This document shows, piece by piece, positions 58,230 to 64,000 of a stretch of DNA of 64,000 bases. The stretch lies in assembly GCA_025141835.1 (NCBI GenBank), contig CP081102.1:2976001-3040000 (forward strand). The letters run 5' to 3'. Each line of letters starts with the position of its first letter. The stretch's first letter is position 1. This stretch comes from Rhodobacteraceae bacterium M385. Its GTDB lineage: Bacteria > Pseudomonadota > Alphaproteobacteria > Rhodobacterales > Rhodobacteraceae. A model generated the notes under the pieces. It was not told where the DNA came from. It saw nothing but the letters and a program-made list of their open reading frames with translations, and did no database searches. The position numbers were made by a program, and so were the translations under genes.

Positions 58230-60395
58230 TTACCCTGCGCTCAACGTGACGAAGGTGATCAGGGCGACAAGCCCCAAGACCATCGCGAACGCGTAATGGA
58301 AGATGTAGCCAGATTGGGCGCGGCCCGCGAGGCGTGTGAAGAAGGGAATAATCCCCATGGCCAACCCGTTGATACCGCCGTCAATCGTGTCGGTATCGCC
58401 GCGCTTCCAAAGGAAGCGACCGATGGCTTGGGCGGGCTTGATGAAGAGGAACTCATAGGCCTCATCGAAGTACCACTTGTTCAACAGGAAGTTGTAAAGC
58501 GGGCTTTGCTGCTTGGCGAGGCGTCCGGGGATCGACGGGTTCACGATGTAGAACACGAACGCAGTGCCGAAGCCGATCAGCATCGCAAAGAACGGTGCAA
58601 GCTTGACCCAAGTGGGAACCGAATGGGCGTCATTCAGGACGTGGTTGTCAGGAGCGTGGTGAATGGCCCCCTCGCCCGGCGCGCCGGTGAAGACGTAGTG
58701 GGTCTCTGCGTGGCTATCTGCTTCTTCGGCATGAGCCTCATCAGCATGAGCCTCATCGCCGTGCGCTTCCTCAGCCTGCTCCTCCGCGCCATGCGCGTCC
58801 TCGCCGTGGCCCGCATCCGCATGCTCTTCGTGGTGCTCTTCCGCTGCATAGGGCACGCCGAAGAATTGCGCCACATAGTTGGTTTTGCCAAAGAAGCTGC
58901 CGTACCAGACCATACCGGCCAGCACCGCGCCAACGGCCAGCGCGCCAAGGGGCACGAGCATGGTCATCGGGCTTTCATGGGCATGTTCATGGGTGTGCTT
59001 GTTGCCGCGCGCCTCTCCGTAGAAAGTCATGAACATCAAACGCCAGCTGTAGAAGCTGGTGAACAATGCGCCCACGACCAGCGCCCAGAAGGCGAATTGG
59101 CCAAGGTCTCCGCCGAAGGCATAGGCGGACTCAATGACTGCATCCTTGGACACGAAGCCAGCGAAACCGACAGGGAAGCCAAAGTAGAGAAGCGGGATAC
59201 CGACGCCGGTGATCGCGAGCGTGCCGATCATCATGGCGGCAAAGGTGTAGGGGATCTTTTTGCGCAGACCGCCGTAATTCCGCATGTCCTGCTCGTGGTG
59301 CATCGCGTGGATGACCGAACCGGCCCCAAGGAACAGCATCGCCTTGAAGAAGGCGTGGGTCAGCAGGTGGAACATGGCGACCGAATAGACGCCGACGCCT
59401 GCGGCCACGAACATATAGCCAAGCTGCGACATGGTCGAATAGGCGATCACGCGTTTGATGTCGTTCTGCACGAGGCCGATGGTTGCCGCCACAAAGGCCG
59501 AAAGTGCGCCCACGATGATGATGAAGTTGCCCGCGATGGGCGCGTATTCGATCACTGGCGACATGCGGCAGACAAGGAAGACACCCGCGGTCACCATGGT
59601 CGCGGCGTGGATCAGCGCCGAAACGGGCGTCGGGCCTTCCATCGCGTCGGGCAGCCAGACGTGTAGCAGAAGCTGCGCCGATTTACCCATCGCGCCGATG
59701 AACAGCAGGAAGGCGATGGTCTCTGCCGCGTTCAGCTCCATGCCTAAGAACGAAATCGTCATGGTCGCCAGTTCGGCGCCCATGGGCAGGATCACGTCGA
59801 ACTGGATGCTGTCCGTCATCCAGAACAAAGCGAAGATGCCCAGAAGGAAGCCGAAGTCACCCACACGGTTGGCGATGAACGCTTTCATCGCGGCCGCCCC
59901 TGCGGAAGGCTTGCGGTAGTAGAAACCGATCAACAGGTAGGACGCGACGCCCACGCCTTCCCAACCGAAGAACAATTGCAGAAGGTTATCGGCTGTCACC
60001 AGCATGAGCATGGTGAAGGTGAAGAACGACAGGTAGGCGAAGAACCGGGGGCGGTAGCTTTCGCCCTCTTTAAAGTTCTCGTCGTGGGCCATGTAGCCGA
60101 AGGAATACAGGTGCACGAGCGCCGAGACTGAGGTGATCACGATAAGCATGATCGCCGTCAAACGGTCCACCCGGATCGCCCAATCGGTGAAGAGCGTGCC
60201 GGACTCGATCCATGTCATGATGGAGCGTGTGTAGGTCTCTCCATCGAAGCCGAGGAAGACGATCCACGACAGCAGGCAAGCCAAGAACAGGAACGCGGTG
60301 GCGACAACGCATGCGGCCTGTTCGCCGATCAAGCGCCAAGCGAAACCGCAGATCAATGCGCCAACGAGGGGCGAGAAGAGAAGGATCGTTTCCAT
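58230..60395 (-). CDS. nuoL: NADH-quinone oxidoreductase subunit L
   Basis: 721 residues, long for NuoL (enterobacterial about 610). The canonical core is visible: FEWVGVASYLLIGFYYRKPSA-type (FGWEGVGVASYLLIGFYY), GKSAQLLLHVWLPDAMEGPTPVSALIHAATMVTAGVFLVCR, and YSTMSQLGYMFVAAGVGVYSVAMFHLLTHAFFKAMLFLGAG. The extra length includes a His/Glu/Ala-rich insert at about residues 515-567 (58695-58855) before the long lateral helix region. Long NuoL forms occur in Paracoccus-like bacteria. It follows nuoK by 6 bases. Confidence 0.97.
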   Translation of the reverse strand: METILLFSPLVGALICGFAWRLIGEQAACVVATAFLFLACLLSWIVFLGFDGETYTRSIMTWIESGTLFTDWAIRVDRLTAIMLIVITSVSALVHLYSFGYMAHDENFKEGESYRPRFFAYLSFFTFTMLMLVTADNLLQLFFGWEGVGVASYLLIGFYYRKPSAGAAAMKAFIANRVGDFGFLLGIFALFWMTDSIQFDVILPMGAELATMTISFLGMELNAAETIAFLLFIGAMGKSAQLLLHVWLPDAMEGPTPVSALIHAATMVTAGVFLVCRMSPVIEYAPIAGNFIIIVGALSAFVAATIGLVQNDIKRVIAYSTMSQLGYMFVAAGVGVYSVAMFHLLTHAFFKAMLFLGAGSVIHAMHHEQDMRNYGGLRKKIPYTFAAMMIGTLAITGVGIPLLYFGFPVGFAGFVSKDAVIESAYAFGGDLGQFAFWALVVGALFTSFYSWRLMFMTFYGEARGNKHTHEHAHESPMTMLVPLGALAVGAVLAGMVWYGSFFGKTNYVAQFFGVPYAAEEHHEEHADAGHGEDAHGAEEQAEEAHGDEAHADEAHAEEADSHAETHYVFTGAPGEGAIHHAPDNHVLNDAHSVPTWVKLAPFFAMLIGFGTAFVFYIVNPSIPGRLAKQQSPLYNFLLNKWYFDEAYEFLFIKPAQAIGRFLWKRGDTDTIDGGINGLAMGIIPFFTRLAGRAQSGYIFHYAFAMVLGLVALITFVTLSAG

Positions 60396-60401
60396 GTGCC
60401 C

Positions 60402-60710
60402 TTAACCCTTCATATTGGCGACGTCTTCAACGTCGACCGTGCCGCGGTTGCGGAAGTAGCAAACAAGAATGGCGAGGCCGATGGCCGCCTCGGCCGCGGC
60501 AACCGTCAGGATGAACAGCGTGAACACCTGCCCCGTGAGATCGCCAAGGAACGAGGAAAACGCGACCATGTTGATGTTCACCGACAACAGCATCAATTCC
60601 AGCGACATCAAGATAATGATGACGTTCTTACGGTTCAGGAAGATCCCGAAAATGCCGATGACAAATAGCGCGGCGGCTACTGTCAGGTAATGTTCCAAGC
60701 CAATGGTCAT
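60402..60710 (-). CDS. nuoK: NADH-quinone oxidoreductase subunit K
   Basis: 102 residues, the normal size. Three helices with the conserved glutamates in IIILMSLELMLLSVNINMVAF and FILTVAAAEAAIGLAILVCYFR, part of the proton route between the quinone site and the antiporter subunits. A 91-base gap separates it from nuoJ. Confidence 0.98.
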   Translation of the reverse strand: MTIGLEHYLTVAAALFVIGIFGIFLNRKNVIIILMSLELMLLSVNINMVAFSSFLGDLTGQVFTLFILTVAAAEAAIGLAILVCYFRNRGTVDVEDVANMKG

Positions 60711-60801
60711 GGCGTCGTCCTTACTTAGTAACCCAACGCGATAGCGCGCGGGGATCGTAGGTTTTGCAGCGCGTCACAGCGCCCGTCACAAAGCGTGTCC
60801 C

Positions 60802-61416
60802 TTACAGACCCTGCCCCGGTTTCACGTCTTTCAATTCCATCGCTTTCGCCGGATCGCGCATCATCTGCGCCACGATATCTTGGCGCTTCACGTCCACCCG
60901 GTGGCGCAGCGTCAGAACGATCGCGCCAACCATGGCGACCAGAAGGATCAGGCCCGAGATTTGGAATGCCATGAAGTAATCGTCATATACGATCTGACCC
61001 AAGGCTTGCGTGTTATGAGCCTCATCCAGCGCAGGGGCCGGGTTGCCGAGGCGGCTATCGACACCGTCGGAATAGGTCCACGACCCGAACGCCAACGTCA
61101 GTTGCATCAACAAGATGACCCCGATCAGGCCCGCCATTGGCACATACTTTGCCATCTCGGCCTTCAGTTCGGCGAAATCCACGTCCAGCATCATCACCAC
61201 GAACAAGAACAGCACGGCAACGGCGCCCACGTAGACGATAATCATCAGCATCGCCACGAACTCTGCGCCCAACAAAACGAACAGCCCGGCCGAGGACAAG
61301 AACGCGAGGATCAGCCACAGCACCGAATGCACCGGGTTTTTTGACGTCACGGTGAACAGACCGCCTGCAATCACAGACAGCGCAAAGAGGTAGAAGGTGA
61401 AATCCGCGATGGTCAT
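60802..61416 (-). CDS. nuoJ: NADH-quinone oxidoreductase subunit J
   Basis: 204 residues. Five helices; signatures FYLFALSVIAGGLFTVTSKNPVHSVLWLILAFLSSAGLFVLLGAEFVAMLMIIVYVGAVAVLFLFVVMML. It lies in the middle of the membrane arm. The C-terminal part, LRHRVDVKRQDIVAQMMRDPAKAMELKDVKPGQGL, is a short cytoplasmic tail. The ATG at 61416 (MTIADFTFYL) is preferred over an upstream frame extension. One base lies between the AhpD-like stop and this start. Confidence 0.97.
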   Translation of the reverse strand: MTIADFTFYLFALSVIAGGLFTVTSKNPVHSVLWLILAFLSSAGLFVLLGAEFVAMLMIIVYVGAVAVLFLFVVMMLDVDFAELKAEMAKYVPMAGLIGVILLMQLTLAFGSWTYSDGVDSRLGNPAPALDEAHNTQALGQIVYDDYFMAFQISGLILLVAMVGAIVLTLRHRVDVKRQDIVAQMMRDPAKAMELKDVKPGQGL

Positions 61417-61417
61417 A

Positions 61418-61843
61418 TCAGTCGTCCTCTCCGGTGCGCTGTGCGGCACCGTCATCGTCCATGGCCTCTTTGGCCAAATTCATCGCCTTGTTCATCGCGG
61501 GCAAGCCGCCGAACAGGCTGGCGAGACCGATGGTCTCTGCAATCTCTTGTGGCGTGGCGCCCATGGAAAGGGCGTGGCGCACGGTGATCTTGATCTGCGC
61601 CTCGGCCACGGCACCCTGAATGGTCAGCCCCTGCAAGGTTAGCAAAAGGCGCGATTTCGCGTCTAACCCTTCGGGGTTGAACTGCTTGCCCAAAAACGCC
61701 TCGAGCATTTCTGGCGGCACTTGCGGCCATTGCATATCCATCTTGCCCGACGACAGGGCGGGCGCGGCGGCCTTCATCCACGCCTCTGTCATGTCCTGGG
61801 TCTGCTTAAGCAGCGCCTCAAATGGGTTGGGGGCGTCGATCAT
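61418..61843 (-). CDS. AhpD/carboxymuconolactone-decarboxylase-like protein in the nuo operon
   Basis: 141 residues. The fold is that of the AhpD-like superfamily: FGKQFNPEGLDAKSRLLLTLQGLTIQGAVAEAQIKITVRHALSMGATPQEIAETIGLASLFGGLPAMNKAMNLAKE. The CxxC of peroxide-active AhpD is not present, so it is more like a carboxymuconolactone decarboxylase relative. Extra genes in nuo operons are known in Rhodobacter. It overlaps nuoI by 4 bases and lies next to nuoJ, so it is translated with them. A role in Complex I assembly or protection is only suggested by position. Confidence 0.9.
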   Translation of the reverse strand: MIDAPNPFEALLKQTQDMTEAWMKAAAPALSSGKMDMQWPQVPPEMLEAFLGKQFNPEGLDAKSRLLLTLQGLTIQGAVAEAQIKITVRHALSMGATPQEIAETIGLASLFGGLPAMNKAMNLAKEAMDDDGAAQRTGEDD

Positions 61844-62334
61844 CGGTACGGCGCGTCCAGTTCAAGGTTGTGGGCAATCGCCGATTCCCAACGCTCGCCA
61901 TTGGCCAGCAGTTTTTCCTTGTCGTAGTACAGCTCTTCGCGGGTCTCGGTGGCAAACTCGAAGTTCGGACCTTCCACGATGGCATCCACTGGGCAGGCTT
62001 CCTGGCAGAAGCCGCAGTAAATGCACTTGGTCATGTCGATGTCATAGCGCGTGGTGCGGCGAGAGCCATCTTCGCGCGGCTCTGCATCAATCGTGATCGC
62101 CTGCGCGGGGCAAACGGCCTCACACAGTTTACAGGCAATGCAACGCTCTTCCCCATTGGGGTAACGACGCAGGGCGTGTTCGCCGCGGAACCGAGGCGAC
62201 AAAGGCCCCTTTTCGTGCGGGTAGTTGATCGTCACCTTGGGCGAGAAGAAGTACTTGAAGCCCAGTTTGAAGCCTTTGAAGAAATCCGCCAGCAGGAAGT
62301 ATTTCGCGGCGCGGGTATAGTCGATCTGCGTCAT
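61840..62334 (-). CDS. nuoI: NADH-quinone oxidoreductase subunit I
   Basis: 164 residues. Two [4Fe-4S] ferredoxin motifs, CIACKLCEAVCPAQAITI and CIYCGFCQEACPVDAIVEGP, bind the N6a and N6b clusters that carry electrons towards quinone. LADFFKGFKLGFKYFFSPKVTINYPHEKGPLSPRFRGEHALRRYPNGEERC precedes them. The nuoH stop lies 3 bases before the ATG. Confidence 0.99.
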   Translation of the reverse strand: MTQIDYTRAAKYFLLADFFKGFKLGFKYFFSPKVTINYPHEKGPLSPRFRGEHALRRYPNGEERCIACKLCEAVCPAQAITIDAEPREDGSRRTTRYDIDMTKCIYCGFCQEACPVDAIVEGPNFEFATETREELYYDKEKLLANGERWESAIAHNLELDAPYR

Positions 62335-62337
62335 GAA

Positions 62338-63378
62338 TTAACCTCCAACAGCGAAGCGGGCCCAGAAGCCGCCAAGCACTTCGTAACGGGCCATGAAGGC
62401 CACAAACACAACCCAGAACAGGCTGAACGGCAGGAACACTTTCCACCCCAGACGCATCAGCTGATCGTAGCGGTAGCGCGGGACAATCGCCTTCACCATC
62501 GAGAACATGAAGAACACGGCCAGCATCTTCAGGATCATCCATAGCACGCCGTCGGGCAGGCCGGGGATGGGCGACAGCCAGCCGCCGAAGAACAACAGCG
62601 TGGTCAGCGCGCACATCAGAACGACAGCGACAAGTTCGCCGATCATGAACAGCAGGAACGGGGTGGAGGAATATTCCACCTGATACCCGGCAACCAATTC
62701 GGCTTCTGCTTCGGGCAGGTCGAACGGTGGGCGGTTGGTTTCCGCCAAGGCCGAGATGAAGAACAGGAACAGCATCGGGAAGTGCGGCAGGAAGTACCAG
62801 TTCAGCAGGCCAAAGCTGCCGTCCTGCGCTTCGACAATCGCGGTGAAGTTCATCGACCCGGTGGAGATAATCACACCGATGATAATCAACCCGATGGACA
62901 CTTCGTAAGAAATCATCTGCGCCGCAGACCGCAGCGAGCCCAGAAACGGGTATTTGGAGTTGGACGCCCAACCGCCCATGATCACGCCGTACACTTCCAA
63001 AGAGGAAACCGCGAAGACGTAAAGAACGGCGACGTTCAGGCTCGACAGCACCCAACCGTCGTTGAACGGGATAACCGCCCAAGCGATCAACGCCATCACA
63101 AGGCTGACAATCGGCGCAAGGAAATAGACCGCCCGGTCCGCACCCGCAGGCACGACGATTTCCTTGACGATATACTTCAGGAAGTCTGCAAAACTTTGCA
63201 GCAGGCCAAAGACGCCAACGACGTTGGGCCCCTTCCGCATCATGACAGCGGCCCAGATCTTACGGTCGGCATACATCAGGAACGCCAAAGCGACCAGAAG
63301 TGGCACAACCAGCAGCAAACACTGCAACAGGATCAACAGGCCCATGCCCAATGTTGTCTCGGTGAAAAACTCTACCAT
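62338..63378 (-). CDS. nuoH: NADH-quinone oxidoreductase subunit H
   Basis: 346 residues with about eight helices. It carries the quinone chamber. Signatures: YADRKIWAAVMMRKGPNVVGVFGLLQSFADFLKYIVKE, then SLEVYGVIMGGWASNSKYPFLGSLRSAAQMISYEVSIGL, and LAETNRPPFDLPEAEAELVAGYQVEYSS with the key glutamates. The ATG at 63378 (MVEFFTETTLG) is chosen by homology. Confidence 0.98.
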   Translation of the reverse strand: MVEFFTETTLGMGLLILLQCLLLVVPLLVALAFLMYADRKIWAAVMMRKGPNVVGVFGLLQSFADFLKYIVKEIVVPAGADRAVYFLAPIVSLVMALIAWAVIPFNDGWVLSSLNVAVLYVFAVSSLEVYGVIMGGWASNSKYPFLGSLRSAAQMISYEVSIGLIIIGVIISTGSMNFTAIVEAQDGSFGLLNWYFLPHFPMLFLFFISALAETNRPPFDLPEAEAELVAGYQVEYSSTPFLLFMIGELVAVVLMCALTTLLFFGGWLSPIPGLPDGVLWMILKMLAVFFMFSMVKAIVPRYRYDQLMRLGWKVFLPFSLFWVVFVAFMARYEVLGGFWARFAVGG

Positions 63379-63388
63379 GGGGCGTCCC

Positions 63389-63814
63389 TTAAACCGTCGG
63401 TATCCCTTGCTCTGCGCAATCGGCCGCAACTATTTCTGCTTCCAGGGTTTGTAACCCTCGTGGCAGGTCCGGCGAGATGGTGTAAACCGCATCTGCCGCC
63501 CAAACGCCACCCTCTTCCGTAATACTTGTGCGCACATGTCGCGCAAAAGAATATCCTCGGATCAGTGTATATTGTGCTGCCGCACACCGGGCATAGGCGT
63601 CAAGATCGGCGCGTGTGGCCACACCCGTCATCTGTGCCCGGAAATTAACCAGATCTTCATCCAATAGACGGGTCTCTACCCCATCATAAGTCGCGGGCGG
63701 CGCCTCGTTCAGCGTCGGGCCGTCTGCGGCGGGCGCGCAGCCCGCCACAACGACAGCGGCGCAGACACCCATCAGGGTGGATAAGCCGTTTGAGTGTCGC
63801 AACGCGACGCCCAT
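63389..63814 (-). CDS. small lipoprotein inside the nuo operon
   Basis: 141 residues. A hydrophobic N-terminus with VVVAGCAPA is a lipobox, so the mature protein is likely lipid-anchored. The remainder has two further cysteines (ARCAAAQYTLIRGYSFARHVRTSI and VAADCAEQ) and no family I recognise. It sits 4 bases after the nuoG stop and 10 bases before nuoH, so it belongs to the operon. The start at 63814 overlaps AAGGGA, too close for an ideal site; ATG 63772 is the alternative. Confidence 0.72.
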   Translation of the reverse strand: MGVALRHSNGLSTLMGVCAAVVVAGCAPAADGPTLNEAPPATYDGVETRLLDEDLVNFRAQMTGVATRADLDAYARCAAAQYTLIRGYSFARHVRTSITEEGGVWAADAVYTISPDLPRGLQTLEAEIVAADCAEQGIPTV

Positions 63815-63818
63815 TCCC

Positions 63819-64000
63819 TTATTCCGCCGCGATTGGTTCTTGGCGACGCGCTTTCGCCGCCGCGGCCAGCTCCGCCATCAAGGTCGAGGCCCGAGCGATT
63901 GGGTTGGTCAGATAGTGATCTGCCACGGCCGAGGTAAAGCCCCCCTGCCCCATATCGGCCAAGGCCAAAGCCTCGCCTTCGTTCTCGATCACCTCGTCGA
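63819..64000 (-). CDS. nuoG: NADH-quinone oxidoreductase subunit G, C-terminal end only
   Basis: The last about 60 codons of a gene that runs off the end of the window. Reading the minus strand gives ...GEALALADMGQGGFTSAVADHYLTNPIARASTLMAELAAAAKARRQEPIAAE and TAA at 63819-63821. The HYLTNPIARAS segment is typical of the NuoG C-terminus, and the position directly before the lipoprotein and nuoH fits the nuo gene order. NuoG carries iron-sulfur clusters in the peripheral arm; that part lies outside this window. Confidence 0.9.
   Translation of the reverse strand, partial: DEVIENEGEALALADMGQGGFTSAVADHYLTNPIARASTLMAELAAAAKARRQEPIAAE

Noticed and set aside
56682..59666. A 994-codon open frame on the plus strand across nuoM and nuoL
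   Set aside because: It is antisense to two clear Complex I genes, is very rich in His, Arg, Asp and Gln, has no family match and no ribosome binding site; it exists because of the GC-biased third positions of the nuo genes.

Overview
The window is ordinary chromosomal DNA of an alphaproteobacterium, most likely of the Rhodobacterales (Roseobacter/Paracoccus-type). Pointers to this are the high GC content and dense coding. The Complex I (nuo) operon carries extra non-nuo genes and runs on into birA, coaX and an RNase J gene, and the aa3 oxidase subunit I gene (ctaD) stands apart from the rest of its operon. There is an alpha-type RNase P RNA and many short GC-rich extragenic hairpins. The species cannot be named from the sequence alone. 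I see no prophage, insertion sequence, CRISPR array, rRNA or integrase.

Layout. 0-9 kb: a tRNA-Leu(GAG), a secreted protein with a peptidoglycan-binding-like repeat, a divergent pair of a DUF2306-type membrane protein and a membrane-bound LytTR regulator, lipB, an ExoD-type protein, ctaD, a DUF2244 protein, a membrane-bound AraC-type regulator and a tiny secreted peptide. 9-26.5 kb: yqeY/carA back to back, a glycosyltransferase with an MshEN-like N-terminus, a GntR regulator, a HAD nucleotidase, a flavin monooxygenase, a class V aminotransferase, two overlapping Lrp regulators divergent from ilvC, a GNAT enzyme with a C-terminal membrane helix coupled to a DMT exporter, a CAP-domain lipoprotein, an 8-oxoguanine-deaminase-like enzyme overlapping an inositol-phosphatase-family gene, a quinone oxidoreductase, a LysR regulator, a DUF1127 protein and a Bax-inhibitor-1 protein. 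26.5-42 kb: a chromate transporter homologue, rpmG, gatC-gatA, an Excalibur-like lipoprotein and an AmpD-like amidase, rnpB, tadA, an rsuA/rluB-type gene, yciB, a DMT transporter, ftsY, an AlkB-type hydroxylase, a DUF815 ATPase and tatC-tatB-tatA. 42-51.9 kb: an orphan Fe3+-type ABC ATPase, an SDR protein lacking the usual catalytic pair, a Hint-domain protein, small secreted proteins, prfC with a coupled unknown gene, a protein with an Ada-like Cys motif, a lipoprotein and a DEAD-box helicase with a repetitive tail. 51.9-64 kb: one long minus-strand run, in transcription order nuoG (3' end only), a lipoprotein, nuoH, nuoI, an AhpD-like protein, nuoJ, K, L, M, N, birA, coaX and the RNase J gene.

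How the parts work together. Respiration is represented by Complex I and the aa3 oxidase; protein export by TatABC and FtsY; translation by GatCA, TadA, RF3, L33, YqeY and a pseudouridine synthase; RNA processing by RNase P, RNase J and the DEAD helicase. I found no obvious new multi-gene system. The best leads are regulatory or architectural: two transcription factors carrying their own membrane domains, the tandem Lrp pair facing ilvC, coupled gene pairs of unknown purpose, enzyme relatives with altered catalytic residues (SDR, Hint), and clusters of tandem hairpins between genes.
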